Counted from the stretch's first letter, positions 1-9,645 are shown. The stretch: 64,000 nt of DNA from Paenibacillus piscarius (GCF_022234545.1 NZ_JAIEUI010000019.1:1-64000), one strand, 5' to 3'. Notes: generated by a model not told the origin, from the sequence alone. Made by a program: numbers and translations.

Positions 1-71
1 TGATCGTCTTTGTCTTCGTTTAGAGAACGACCGACTTACTGAATAATTCTAGTTCAACTTATATAGATAGT

Positions 72-1883
72 ATGGGACGTAAGAGAGCTTACTACACTGT
101 AGCAGGTGAGCACAGCGCTTATATATTAAATCAAAAGGATGCTGTTGGAAGGTTAACTCAGATTAATGATTATTTTTTGAACTTTTATACAAACTACCAA
201 TACGATAAGCAACGGATTAGTAAAATCCAGATCAATGGTAATCAAGCTATTGACAGTTCAAGTTCTGCTAATGTTGTGTACAATTATTTTCCAAACGGAT
301 TAGTTCAATCTATCACATTTCCAACATTGACTGACAATACGACCTTAAAGACGGAATGTACTTATAATAAGGCTTTAAATTGGGTTGAAAGTGTGACTAA
401 TAAAAAGGGAGAGCAGATTTTATCTCAATTTCAGTACACATATGATAATAATGGTAACATTATTTCAATAACGGAAACGAAATCTGATGGAACGAAACAG
501 ATTAGCAATTATTCATATGATGCATTAAATCGGATAATTACATCAAATCGTAATGGGTTGTCTAATAAAATAATTTATACCTATGATTTAAAGGGAAACC
601 GTAAAACTATAGAGACAAGTGATGAGATAGAAAAGGAATTTACAGATTCCAGCCATGTTTACGATCTCCAAAATGTCTTAACATCGGTGACAAAGGGAAC
701 CAGTAAAACTGATTACTACTACTATGCCGATGGTTTAAGATTCAAGAAAATAAATGGGAATAATGAGACACAATATAATTATAACTTCAATGCTGAAGTC
801 ATTTCTGAAGAAAAAAATAATGGCCAGCAAGCTAATTATGTTCGTGGAGACCGTGTACTCGTTAAGAAAGAGAAAAAAGACAACCATTACTTAAAGGACT
901 ATTATTATCTTTATAACGGTCATGGTGATGTTATACAGATTGTGGATACCAGTGGTACGATTGTTAACAGTTATTCATATGATGAATGGGGAAATATTAG
1001 TAACCAAATTGAAAGAATCTCCAATCCATTCAAATATACGGGAGAAGTATATGATGAAGAGACTGGATATTACTATTTAAGAGCAAGGTATTACGATCCT
1101 AGTGTAGGGCGCTTTTTGAATGAGGATACGCATGAGGGGCAGATTGATAATCCTCTGAGTTTGAATTTGTATACTTATGTGCATAATAATCCTTTATTCT
1201 ACACAGATCCAACGGGACATGAGGCATTACCCAAAACGGTTGAGCAAATAATAAGAGACTTTAAAGTTATCACTGGTGGAGCAGCTTCTGGAGCAAAAAA
1301 AGGTTCAAGAACGGGAATAGTAGGTACAGTAATTTCAGTATTTATGAGTGCATTACTAGCAGCAACGCCTGCTGGTGAAGATCAGCAATATATTAACAAA
1401 AAAATTGCAGAAAGTTTAAATATGCCTATACTTAGTGTACAACAGGCAGAAAAATTTAGAGAAGATGGTAGTAAAAATATTGTTTTCAGGGCTCTTAGTA
1501 AATATGATGTTGGTAATTTAGTTGCTGGAAGAGGAATAGTTTCCAAGCATACTCCACCGCACAGAGAATGGTCATTACTTGAACATATACTTGATGGTAA
1601 TAAGAAGTCCGAAGATGGGGAGGATATTTCTATGGGATTTGATCCTTGGATTGCAACAACTAGAGATATTCAGATAGCACTTAAACGGTTTAATAGTGGT
1701 CATGGAATAGTTGTTATTGACTTGAATAAAGTTCAATCTATAAAAAAATCTGCACAATATGAATTTATGGGTGTTTACGAACCATTTGGTGCTGAATATG
1801 CAGCAGAAATGGCAGAAAGTGATAGTGAGGTTTCAGTATATAAGTATATTCCAATAAATGCGATAGTGGGGTTGATACCATGA
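72..1883 (+). CDS. RHS-repeat protein with polymorphic-toxin C-terminus (N-terminus missing)
   Basis: C-terminal part of an RHS/WapA-type contact-dependent toxin. Residues 1-380 are YD-repeat core, ending in the family hallmark (RARYYDPSVGRFLNED) and the DPTGHEA junction. The last ~220 residues are a variable toxin tip: a hydrophobic stretch near 415-435, then a domain resembling ADP-ribosyltransferase-like toxins (VFRAL near 470, WIATT near 526, an acidic residue in SDSEVSVY near 585). The ART assignment is inference from these spaced motifs. Intact RHS proteins are usually far longer, and an in-frame TAG lies at 21-23, so the gene is either disrupted at the window edge or a displaced cassette. 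No convincing ribosome site precedes the ATG at 72. The region is AT-rich compared with the rest of the window. The stop overlaps the next start (ATGA), the usual toxin-immunity arrangement. Confidence 0.75.
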   Translation: MGRKRAYYTVAGEHSAYILNQKDAVGRLTQINDYFLNFYTNYQYDKQRISKIQINGNQAIDSSSSANVVYNYFPNGLVQSITFPTLTDNTTLKTECTYNKALNWVESVTNKKGEQILSQFQYTYDNNGNIISITETKSDGTKQISNYSYDALNRIITSNRNGLSNKIIYTYDLKGNRKTIETSDEIEKEFTDSSHVYDLQNVLTSVTKGTSKTDYYYYADGLRFKKINGNNETQYNYNFNAEVISEEKNNGQQANYVRGDRVLVKKEKKDNHYLKDYYYLYNGHGDVIQIVDTSGTIVNSYSYDEWGNISNQIERISNPFKYTGEVYDEETGYYYLRARYYDPSVGRFLNEDTHEGQIDNPLSLNLYTYVHNNPLFYTDPTGHEALPKTVEQIIRDFKVITGGAASGAKKGSRTGIVGTVISVFMSALLAATPAGEDQQYINKKIAESLNMPILSVQQAEKFREDGSKNIVFRALSKYDVGNLVAGRGIVSKHTPPHREWSLLEHILDGNKKSEDGEDISMGFDPWIATTRDIQIALKRFNSGHGIVVIDLNKVQSIKKSAQYEFMGVYEPFGAEYAAEMAESDSEVSVYKYIPINAIVGLIP

Positions 1884-2182
1884 AAAATGAAATTCAATTA
1901 ATCAATGATATTTCTATGAATGTTCATAAAATTGTAGTTTTAATGAGAAAAGAAAGGATCATACCTAAAGATCAATTATTAATTCTACTGAGTGATTTAG
2001 AAGATTATAGAATAATATCAAGAGAGCAAGAAGTTATATCAAAAAAAATAGCTTACGAATTATTTTATTTATACAACTGTGTAATTAGTCAACTGTCATT
2101 TCAAGAAAATAAGGAAACCAGTCTAGTCACTGAACTATACATGAAAATTTCTTCGGTGTTCAATAAGGGACTTTATCAATAA
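1880..2182 (+). CDS. Putative immunity protein for the RHS toxin tip
   Basis: A 100-residue, lysine- and glutamate-rich, probably all-helical cytosolic protein that I do not recognise as a named family. The immunity role rests on position: its ATG overlaps the toxin stop as ATGA, which suggests translational coupling, and RHS or WapA tips are normally followed by a small cognate immunity gene. It shares the AT-rich composition of the upstream gene. A rho-independent terminator at 2347-2382 would close the two-gene unit. Confidence 0.55.
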   Translation: MKNEIQLINDISMNVHKIVVLMRKERIIPKDQLLILLSDLEDYRIISREQEVISKKIAYELFYLYNCVISQLSFQENKETSLVTELYMKISSVFNKGLYQ

Positions 2183-2558
2183 ACTTTTCACATCTGCATT
2201 GTTCGTAAATAGTTTTGAGAACATGAATCTTGTTAAGGGTGCTTGCAGCAGAGTTGCTAATTGGATGCCTCATCCAAGGTATGTAATTGTATAAGGCAAA
2301 GGGCTCAAAATGTTTGAAGCAATTTCTTATTGAAGCCTTCGTACTGAACCACATGTGAGTATTTATTCCATGTGGTTTTTTTAATGTAAATAAAGGATTC
2401 CCTTCCTAAAAGGATTTGTTTATATCTAAATGTGACTAAAACATTACACAATCGACAAAGAACAATCTTTCTTAGCGTAGGTCAACTGCCTTATGATGGG
2501 TGAGGAAGTTAATGTGGGAGAGTGATCGATTTGAAAAACGTTAAAAAGTCCTTACGTC
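2183..2558. other. Non-coding gap between the two RHS cassettes
   Basis: About 375 bases without a supportable gene. It contains the terminator at 2347-2382 and AT-rich sequence with no recognisable insertion-sequence ends. RHS-like coding sequence resumes at about 2559. The junction of the second cassette with foreign sequence probably lies between 2383 and 2558. Confidence 0.6.
2347..2382 (+). terminator. Terminator after first toxin-immunity cassette
   Basis: A nine-base stem (AACCACATG paired with CATGTGGTT) around a 13-base loop is followed immediately by a run of seven T. It has the same CCACATG/CATGTGG stem as the hairpin after the second cassette. Confidence 0.8.
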
Positions 2559-3802
2559 TACGATGCGCTAAACCGGCTAATCTCATTTAACCGCCCAGAT
2601 GGCGGCCAAGCGACGTATACGTATGATGTTCGAGGCAATCGCTTAACGTTGTCCAATACGAGCACCGGAAGCCTGGACTACCGATACCAGATTCAGCTAT
2701 AATCAGCAGAATACATTGGCAAGCGTCACCAAGGGCGGAATCAGTACCAGCTTCCAGTTCTATGCGGATGGAATGCGGTCCATGAAGACCAACGGCAACA
2801 CTCAGACTCAGGTCAACTACAAATTTCAGGGTCAAGTCATCTCAGAAGAGAAAATTGTGAACGGTCAGTTTGTCGAGCAAGCGAATTTCGTGCGCGGTGA
2901 CCGGGTATTAGTGAAGAAAGATAAAAAAGCGGCTAAGGATTATTACTACTTGTACAACGACCATGGAGACGTGGTGCAGATTGTCGATACTAGCGGAACA
3001 GTAGTGAACAACTACGCCTATGATGAGGAAACGGGACTGTATTACTGGCGGGCACGGTACTATGATCCGAGCATTAGGCGCTTTCTTAATGAGGATACGC
3101 ATGAAGTGCAGATTGATAATCCTCTAAGTCTGAATCTTTATACGTATGTGCATAATAATCCGTTGATTTATAATGATCCGACCCGGACAACGTATTGATG
3201 AGTATTAGTATTGGAGCAAAGCGGACCAGAAGTTGATTGATCAGTATACGACTGAGTTTAATAAGGCTAAATCAGCAGGTAATACTGCTGCTATGCAAGC
3301 CGCACACGATAAAGCAATTGCAATAAGAGTAGCAAAGGGTGCTGAAGTTATTGCAAAAACTGACTATTCAACTGGTAAGACTGCATCCATACGCACACAA
3401 AACGAAGGAGTTCATGAGGACTATCTTTCACAAGCCCTCGCTGTTCCTGCCCTAGCTGCTGGAATATTCTACGCACCTATTATAGCTCCCACAGCCCTAG
3501 CCGTTTCGGATGTTGCAACAATGGGAACAACATTTTCAACAGGCACAGTTATAGCAGCGCAATCACTTAATGCAGGGGCCAAAATGGTCACTCTGTAGGG
3601 GAAATGGTTTGCCACTACACTTAAGGATGCAAAAGCATGGTCGAAAATGCCTGGTAATTCACGAATTGTATCTACAACTGTTAATGAAAATATTTTAAAT
3701 GGAGCGTTTTCCATGCCAAATCTTGATAATATTGGTCCTGGATACTATTTTGAGCTAGAAGTTCTAAACGCTAATTTTGGAAAGGTGACATTGGTGCAAT
3801 GA
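2559..3802 (+). pseudogene. Decayed RHS C-terminal (tip) cassette
   Basis: Remnant of a second RHS core end plus toxin tip, spread over three reading frames. It begins with YDALNRLISFNRPDGG in frame 3, shifts frame near 2676-2683, then continues YNQQNTLASVTKG through RARYYDPSIRRFLNED to NDPT. A second frameshift occurs near 3187, followed by an in-frame TAG at about 3209 and another at 3596. The rest of the tip then runs to TGA at 3800-3802. Compared with the first cassette, 24 residues are missing where YDEWGN...TGEV|YDEETG has collapsed to YDEETG. That fits a slip between the two tat-gat-ga repeats. The tip (GKWFATTLKDAKAW ... PGYYFELEVLN) resembles toxin domains of RHS proteins but I cannot name it. 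Confidence 0.8.
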
Positions 3803-3803
3803 T

Positions 3804-4100
3804 ATGGACAACAAAGTTTTTGCTAGGATTAACTGGGTTCCAACAGAAAAAGGTGGGAAAAAGAGGTTTCCTTTAACGAAATATTCAACAGCTGCGCATT
3901 TCCAGGATGATTTGGAAGGACAGGATTGGAGCGTTGTACTGAGTATTATTTCAAATCATGATAATTATGAAACACTTTGTAGTGTGGAATTTTTGTTTCC
4001 TGAAAAAGTACCTGGAAATTTGCTTTTCGTAGGAAGCAAATTTGTACTTTATGAATTTGGAAAAGTTGCAGATGGAGAAATAATTGAATCATTATCATAA
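3804..4100 (+). CDS. Putative immunity protein of the orphan RHS cassette
   Basis: A 98-residue acidic protein starting one base after the stop of the decayed toxin tip, with a purine-rich site (GGAAAGGTGA) about 15 bases upstream. Residues such as WVPTEKGGKKRFP and the WS near residue 42 recall small polymorphic-toxin immunity proteins, but the family name is not certain. Unlike the toxin in front of it, this frame is intact. That is expected if immunity is still selected after the toxin is lost, because sibling cells may still deploy it. Expression without the upstream gene would need its own promoter, which I could not identify. Confidence 0.5.
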   Translation: MDNKVFARINWVPTEKGGKKRFPLTKYSTAAHFQDDLEGQDWSVVLSIISNHDNYETLCSVEFLFPEKVPGNLLFVGSKFVLYEFGKVADGEIIESLS

Positions 4101-4115
4101 GAGAAAGACTTTGTG

Positions 4116-4152
4116 CCACATGGTAGAACAATAACTCCATGTGGTATTTCTC
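4116..4152 (+). terminator. Hairpin after orphan cassette
   Basis: CCACATGG paired with CCATGTGG, 13-base loop, then a weak T-rich tail (tatttctc). The stem matches the one closing the first cassette, suggesting both cassettes came as similar modules. Confidence 0.5.
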
Positions 4153-4254
4153 TAAAACCACCGCCCAGTGTCTAATGGAACACATGGCATATTTCCGATA
4201 ATAAACGATGATCAAGAAGTAATCACATTAAAGTGTTAAATCTAAAAAATTAAG

Positions 4255-4294
4255 AACAAAGCCCCTTCGCTTCCTTAGCAGGAAGTGAAGGGGC
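4255..4294 (-). terminator. Terminator of the subtilase gene
   Basis: A 14-base, near-perfect stem (GCCCCTTCRCTTCC with its complement) and six-base loop. On the minus strand it is followed by TTTGTTCTT. It lies about 20 bases past the stop of the minus-strand protease. Confidence 0.85.
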
Positions 4295-4315
4295 TAATTT
4301 CCTTACTTGAAGCTT

Positions 4316-7300
4316 CTACTCGATCAATCCAGTCTTGTTCAGCAGTTCGTAAAGAGCAGCGGCCGCTGTCTCACGGGTTGCCGGAGCGGTTGGATTGAAG
4401 GCAATTGCTGATTCGCTGGCGAAGATGCCGGCTTTGGTCAGGGCTTGCAGGCTGTCCTTGGCGTAAGGGGCTACCTTAGCGCTGTCGGTGTAGGTCGTGA
4501 ACGAAGGATTGGCCACAGCCTTCAGTTCCGTTCCGGTCAGCTTCAGGGCTCTGTCCAGAATGACGGCCAGCTCCTGACGGGTTACCTTCTGGGTTGGGGC
4601 AAACTTGCCATTGCCGATACCCAGAATCAGACCGGCCTTGGAAGCGGCAGCTACATCCTTGGCATACCAGTCAGATGCCTTCACATCCGAGAAGGTTACA
4701 GCAGCATCGGTGCGCAGACCCAGTGCGCGGGTCAGCAGTGCTGTGAACTCAGCGCGGGTCAGATTGCTCTGCGGCGCGAAGGTTGTTGCTGAGGTTCCTT
4801 GGATAATCAGCTTGTCGGCCAAGGTCTGAATAGCGGCAGCCGACTTGGAGTTAGCGATGTCCGTGAAGGCGGCAGCCGGTTTGCTGACTGCGGCATATAC
4901 GGAGAAGCCTGGACGGCTAACGGTAACCAATGTTGTTTCATCGGCCTGTGGTGTGAAGACCGAAGCAACCGGAGTCACCAGTCCGTCTTTTTCAAACAGT
5001 ACGCCAGCAGTTTTCGATTCAATCTTGCCAGGTACAGTGAAGGAACGCTTGATGAACACGTTGGTTGGAACGTTCAAGTATGTGCTGCCCGTTGCTGTAG
5101 TCCAAGAAGCTTCATAGGATACCGGGGTTCCAATCACCTTGGCACCCGGAGTACCTGCAATCAGCTTGCTTGCTGCATCCGGCTCTTGCTTGATTACAAG
5201 CTTGAGGCTCTGGCCCGCAGGAGAAGCGGCCAGCAGGGATATCGGCAAGGATACAGCTGATCCGGCGATATTCACAATAACGGTGCTGCCTGCTTGAGCA
5301 CCCGCCAGCAATTTGAGCTGCTCAGCCGTCAGGCTCAGCTCAGCCGACTTGTCGGCGATACTGCCCAGAGAGATCACAATGGCTGTCTTGGCCTTAGCGG
5401 CTTTGTCCAGAGCAGCCTTCAGATCGCTGTCACTGACTGTTACAGTGGTTACTCCATCCTTCGAGGCGGTTAGAGGTGTTACAGATACCTGTTGAACGCC
5501 ATCTTCCACAAGAGATTTAACCGCGGCAGGTACTGTCACTGGAGTCGGCGTTACTACTGTACCGCCACCGCCGCCGCCGCCGCTTCCGCCACTACCATTG
5601 TCAGAAGCAGTGATAAAGCGGAATGAAGTATAGGCGCTGTAGTATTCATCTTTGTAATAGTCGATCTTAATTGGTGTCTTCGTATTATCTTTGGCTTTAA
5701 TGCCGAGAATCTCAAGCTTGTAGACCCCATCGGTCAGGCTGGCTACTGCGGGGTTGCCGCTGGCATCCAGAATTGGATCACCGTTGTGGTCATACGGATG
5801 GTAAGTAGATGATATAACCGTGCTGTAATTCCCAGGCTCGAAGAACTTATCCGGTGCTCCGGTTGTGGATACCTGGAAGGAACCTTTCTTGATATCATCA
5901 AGGCCAACCAGATTCACTTCATAGTAGTTAATATCTTTGGCTTTCAGTTTGTAGTTCAGAACGGCACCTGAATTGGTGTAGACAATTGGCTGGCTCAGCG
6001 TTGCCTCTTGAATGCCTGTACCCCAGCTAGGCTGTTCTGTAGTCTTATCTACACTAATTGCGAATGGCAAGTGCAGAGTAGGCTGCCCGTCTGCTTTCAG
6101 TACAACATTGCCTTGCAGCGACTGCGGCTCAGTATCACCTGCAACGTTAACCTTCAGGTTGAAGGTGGAAGCACCTTTCGCAGCAGCAGTTACCGATGAT
6201 TTGTCTAGTGTCACAGATACTTGATCTGGATCCCCAGAGTTCAACTCCACCGAAGCAGAATAGGTGAGAGTGCTATCGCTCATATTCTTCAATTGCAGCA
6301 CTTGGCTAGCTTCAGAACCGGGAAGCAGGGTGCCAAAGCTTGTAGACGGATTGTAGTTAATCACATTCTGCGGGACAAAGTTCTTGTCCAGAATAGTGAT
6401 CGGCTCTATCGATTGCAATAGCGCTGGAGTAATGATCGCATTCTCTACATTAGCGCGTCCAGGGCCTTGAAGATATAAATCTTCAGGAGCACCCTGGTAG
6501 AACACAGGATCTGCCGTGTTCGCCAGGGCGGCACGAATGTCTAAAGGTGTATAGGTTGGATGTGCCTCTTTGATCAGCAGTGCCAAGCCTGCTACATGCG
6601 GTGTTGCCATACTTGTACCGCTGCTGCGAGCATAGGCCTTGGAATAATCCGTTTCGGGATGGTCTTTGCCATAAGCAGGGTAGGTAGAGAGCACTCCATA
6701 GCCAGGAGCAACGATATCCGGCTTGATGCTAAGTTTGCCGTCGAAGTTTGGACCCGCTGAGGAGAAATAGGTAACTTCATCGCCTAGTGTCATTTCTACC
6801 GGGTAATCAGAGCCAAATGTAAATGTTGCAGTTTTATCCGCAGTGGCATCGATGGCTCGTGCCAATTGACGTCCGAACATACCTTGAATATCTAATGTTG
6901 GGACATTCTGATATCCATCACCGAAATTCGATCCGATAAAACCATCCCGGTCTTTGATGCTATCACTAAGGTCTGGAACAATCTTGCCATCAATCTCTTT
7001 TGCATTACCATTGAATATGGCTAGTGCTTTTACATTACGGGCTTTGGCATTGGCGATCTTAACATCAAAAGTCAGATCACCACGCGACACCAGAACAATG
7101 GTATCACTAAGATCGCCTTCAGGGTAATCCTCAGGTTTTCCTAGTTTAGCATAGGCGACCTTAACAGGTCCTGTGCCAAAAATAGAAGCGAAGTCAGATT
7201 TGCCTAACTCATAGGCCATAACGTGGAACGGTTGATAAGTGTCATAAGTCACTGAAGTGACTGAGTTCGGGATTTCTGCCCGGAATTCACCTGAGAAGGC

Positions 7301-8449
7301 TTTGATAGGGCTGTCAACGGCACCTACCGAGATTCCGAGTTGGGAGGCAGCAGGGGAACCCATAGAGAAATAACCTGCTTCTCCATTATTCCCATTGGCA
7401 ATTACAGCAGTTACTCCAGAGAGTACGGCGTTGTTTATCGCAATGACATCCGGAGAATTGACATCCTTCTCGGAATCGGAGCCGAGCGACAAGTTGATAA
7501 CATCCATGCCGTCCTTCACCGCGTGTTCGATACCATCAATAACTTGAGCAGATGAACCGGAGGCTCTGCTTGGATTCTCAAGATTACGTCCCAATACTTT
7601 GTAGACGTACAGCTTGGCTCCAGGCGCTACACCCTTTTGGGCCACGTCTCCCTTAGCTGCGTATTGTCCAATAATGGTGCCGGATACGTGTGTACCATGG
7701 GAGGTCCCTTCATATCCTACACCGTAAGGATCTTTCTCCGGAGTCAACGGCACTTCTTCATAAGGATCATTATCCTGATAGAAGGAGTCATAACCGCCTT
7801 TATAGGCATCAGCAATATCAGGATGCGTATAGTCAACACCGGTGTCGATTACGCCGACCTTCAGTCCCTTACCGGTAAGGCCATGATCGGCAGCCCAGTT
7901 CGCACGGATCTGTTTTAGGGGAGCATTATCGTTTCTGTACGTTGCTTCGGTCACTGTCTCATCAGGAAGCGCGTACCAGGTGCTGTTCGGATAGATGGAA
8001 GTAACGCCGGGGATCTTGGCCAGATCAGGAATCTTGTCTGCCGGAACCGTGACCTCGAAGCCGTTCAATACCGTGTCGTATTTGTAATTGACGGACAGGT
8101 CAATGCCCTTCGCTTCGGCCTGGTCCAGCACATCAGTCTGCTGGCTCTTCACCGCTGCTTCAGTCGCTGTTCTGGCGAGTGCACTGATCCCTTGTCTGGC
8201 CGCATATTTGCCGACCGCTGCAGGCTGGCTGCTCAGCTGGACGATAACCCGGACCTGATTCGAGGATTTGGTATTGATCTGAGGAGAAATGTAAGGCTGA
8301 TTGGCTTGAATTAAGGTTGGCAGCTGTTTGCCTGCCACAGGTGTCTTCAAGCTGCTGGCGGCGGAGGCCGCGCCCGGAATCATACTTGCAGCTACACCTA
8401 AGGATAAAGTTAGTAATGATAGCTTACGAGGTAATTTTGACCACTCCAA
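4316..8449 (-). CDS. Secreted S8 family serine protease with C-terminal SLH domains
   Basis: A 1377-residue subtilisin-like protease anchored to the cell surface. The signal peptide (KLSLLTLSLGVAASMIPGAASA) is followed by an I9-type propeptide (about 60-150). The catalytic domain has Asp in VIDTGVDYTHPD (near 201), His in SHGTHVSG (near 250) and Ser in SGTSMATPHVAG (near 612); a PA-type insert sits between His and Ser. Fn3-like domains follow, then a Gly-rich linker (near 956), an unassigned beta-rich region and three SLH repeats (about 1190-1377) that would bind secondary wall polymer. The chosen start is a TTG at 8447-8449, six bases after a strong GGAGGGGA site. A farther TTG at 8467 would put that site inside the gene. 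It stands alone, with its own terminator. Likely role is extracellular protein breakdown or surface processing. Confidence 0.92.
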   Translation of the reverse strand: MEWSKLPRKLSLLTLSLGVAASMIPGAASAASSLKTPVAGKQLPTLIQANQPYISPQINTKSSNQVRVIVQLSSQPAAVGKYAARQGISALARTATEAAVKSQQTDVLDQAEAKGIDLSVNYKYDTVLNGFEVTVPADKIPDLAKIPGVTSIYPNSTWYALPDETVTEATYRNDNAPLKQIRANWAADHGLTGKGLKVGVIDTGVDYTHPDIADAYKGGYDSFYQDNDPYEEVPLTPEKDPYGVGYEGTSHGTHVSGTIIGQYAAKGDVAQKGVAPGAKLYVYKVLGRNLENPSRASGSSAQVIDGIEHAVKDGMDVINLSLGSDSEKDVNSPDVIAINNAVLSGVTAVIANGNNGEAGYFSMGSPAASQLGISVGAVDSPIKAFSGEFRAEIPNSVTSVTYDTYQPFHVMAYELGKSDFASIFGTGPVKVAYAKLGKPEDYPEGDLSDTIVLVSRGDLTFDVKIANAKARNVKALAIFNGNAKEIDGKIVPDLSDSIKDRDGFIGSNFGDGYQNVPTLDIQGMFGRQLARAIDATADKTATFTFGSDYPVEMTLGDEVTYFSSAGPNFDGKLSIKPDIVAPGYGVLSTYPAYGKDHPETDYSKAYARSSGTSMATPHVAGLALLIKEAHPTYTPLDIRAALANTADPVFYQGAPEDLYLQGPGRANVENAIITPALLQSIEPITILDKNFVPQNVINYNPSTSFGTLLPGSEASQVLQLKNMSDSTLTYSASVELNSGDPDQVSVTLDKSSVTAAAKGASTFNLKVNVAGDTEPQSLQGNVVLKADGQPTLHLPFAISVDKTTEQPSWGTGIQEATLSQPIVYTNSGAVLNYKLKAKDINYYEVNLVGLDDIKKGSFQVSTTGAPDKFFEPGNYSTVISSTYHPYDHNGDPILDASGNPAVASLTDGVYKLEILGIKAKDNTKTPIKIDYYKDEYYSAYTSFRFITASDNGSGGSGGGGGGGTVVTPTPVTVPAAVKSLVEDGVQQVSVTPLTASKDGVTTVTVSDSDLKAALDKAAKAKTAIVISLGSIADKSAELSLTAEQLKLLAGAQAGSTVIVNIAGSAVSLPISLLAASPAGQSLKLVIKQEPDAASKLIAGTPGAKVIGTPVSYEASWTTATGSTYLNVPTNVFIKRSFTVPGKIESKTAGVLFEKDGLVTPVASVFTPQADETTLVTVSRPGFSVYAAVSKPAAAFTDIANSKSAAAIQTLADKLIIQGTSATTFAPQSNLTRAEFTALLTRALGLRTDAAVTFSDVKASDWYAKDVAAASKAGLILGIGNGKFAPTQKVTRQELAVILDRALKLTGTELKAVANPSFTTYTDSAKVAPYAKDSLQALTKAGIFASESAIAFNPTAPATRETAAAALYELLNKTGLIE

Positions 8450-8936
8450 ATGTAATCCCCTCCACAATATGATGTTGGTTCTGGCTCACATCTCTCCTGC
8501 TTCACGGGCAGTCAGCGGATTCTCCTTTTCTATTAATCCGGTTTATTTCCGTCAAGATTACTAGGAAAAATATTAAGAAGATTTTACCACTGGTTATTTG
8601 TAAAATCCACACAAAATTTTAGAAGGTTTCGGGGAAATTCTTGGTTTCAATGGAATGTTATATGACGCAATAATACTAGAGAATCAATGGTGTAGAGAAT
8701 AAAAGACAAAAAAATACAAAATGACAGATGATAAAACAAAATTCGTCATATATTTCGTTATATATTATGACATGAAATTTAATCGAAAACAGAAAGATAG
8801 TTTACAAATTCCGCTCCTGATTTCCTCCATTTAAAGGGATTGATATGTAAGAAATGTATAAAATCCAGCTCTGAAATCCAAAATAGCCAAGAAAGCCAGT
8901 GTGTAATGCAAACGAGGCAGAAAGCGGGGAAATCCG
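8450..8936. other. Divergent intergenic region
   Basis: Very AT-rich sequence between the minus-strand protease and the plus-strand small gene. It must carry both promoters. A TTGACG on the minus strand near 8550 could be a -35 for the protease, but I see no convincing -10 at the right spacing. No gene is supported here. Confidence 0.5.
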
Positions 8937-9296
8937 ATGTCTGAACAAAGCATTTTGGCCTATTTCAAAACCCCCGAGGAAGCAGAAGGTGTATCGCGCA
9001 AGCTGCAGGCGCTGCGTGCAGAGGAAATCACGATCAGCCGGTTCAGCCGGTTCGGCGGGGGCGGGCAGCAGGCGGGCGTGAATCCGGTCACCGGCAATTT
9101 GGCCAGTATGGATTCCATGACGGCCGTAAGTGACCATACAGGTATTCTGTCCGCCGCGCATACGAGCGGCAGCGGAATGAGCCACGGCGGGGATGGCGGA
9201 CCGACCGGCAGGGATATTCTGCTGACAGTCATTGTGGATTCGGCGGTTCACGGACAGGCGCTGGCACTTATTGAAGAAGCCGGCGGAATGATCTAA
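8937..9296 (+). CDS. Small protein of unknown function, ferredoxin-like fold possible
   Basis: 119 residues, starting at ATG six bases after GGGGA. The first 40 residues (AYFKTPEEAEGVSRKLQALRAEEITISRF) look like the beta-alpha-beta start of general-stress-protein-17M-like domains, in which a strand is followed by an EEA helix. The middle is Gly/Ser/His-rich and probably disordered. The last 30 residues (GRDILLTVIVDSAVHGQALALIEEAGGMI) look like a second strand-helix unit. No signal peptide or membrane segment. Followed within 40 bases by another small gene, so possibly co-transcribed. Function unknown. Confidence 0.7.
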   Translation: MSEQSILAYFKTPEEAEGVSRKLQALRAEEITISRFSRFGGGGQQAGVNPVTGNLASMDSMTAVSDHTGILSAAHTSGSGMSHGGDGGPTGRDILLTVIVDSAVHGQALALIEEAGGMI

Positions 9297-9332
9297 ACGT
9301 CTGGTTAAATACAAGGAAAGGCAGTGACAGGC

Positions 9333-9512
9333 ATGGACAGAGAGAACTCGAAGATTTTCTCCAAAACCGAAAAAATGAAAATGCTCTATGAAGCAAAGCT
9401 GGAGGATGTTGAATTCTCGGCTGCTGAAGCGGATCAGGATGATCTTGAGGCGATGGACCGTTCACGGGAGGCGGACAAACGGCAGCTCGATGAAATCATG
9501 AAGAAGGAGTAG
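9333..9512 (+). CDS. Small acidic/charged protein of unknown function
   Basis: 59 residues, highly charged (many K, E, D), no membrane segment, probably helical. An AAGGAAAGG site at 9313-9321 is better spaced for the ATG at 9333 than for the GTG at 9324, so I use 9333. Lies just downstream of the 119-residue gene. I do not recognise the family. Confidence 0.5.
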   Translation: MDRENSKIFSKTEKMKMLYEAKLEDVEFSAAEADQDDLEAMDRSREADKRQLDEIMKKE

Positions 9513-9645
9513 CGCCCCCTGTCAGAAGCAGGAAGAGATTGGCAGGGAAAAAGGTTGGCGATGCCCCGCGCGAGCGGGGTGTTTTTGTGCATTGGCGTGT
9601 ATAATAGAGGAATACAAAAATCGAGATTCATAGGGAGCAGTCAAC

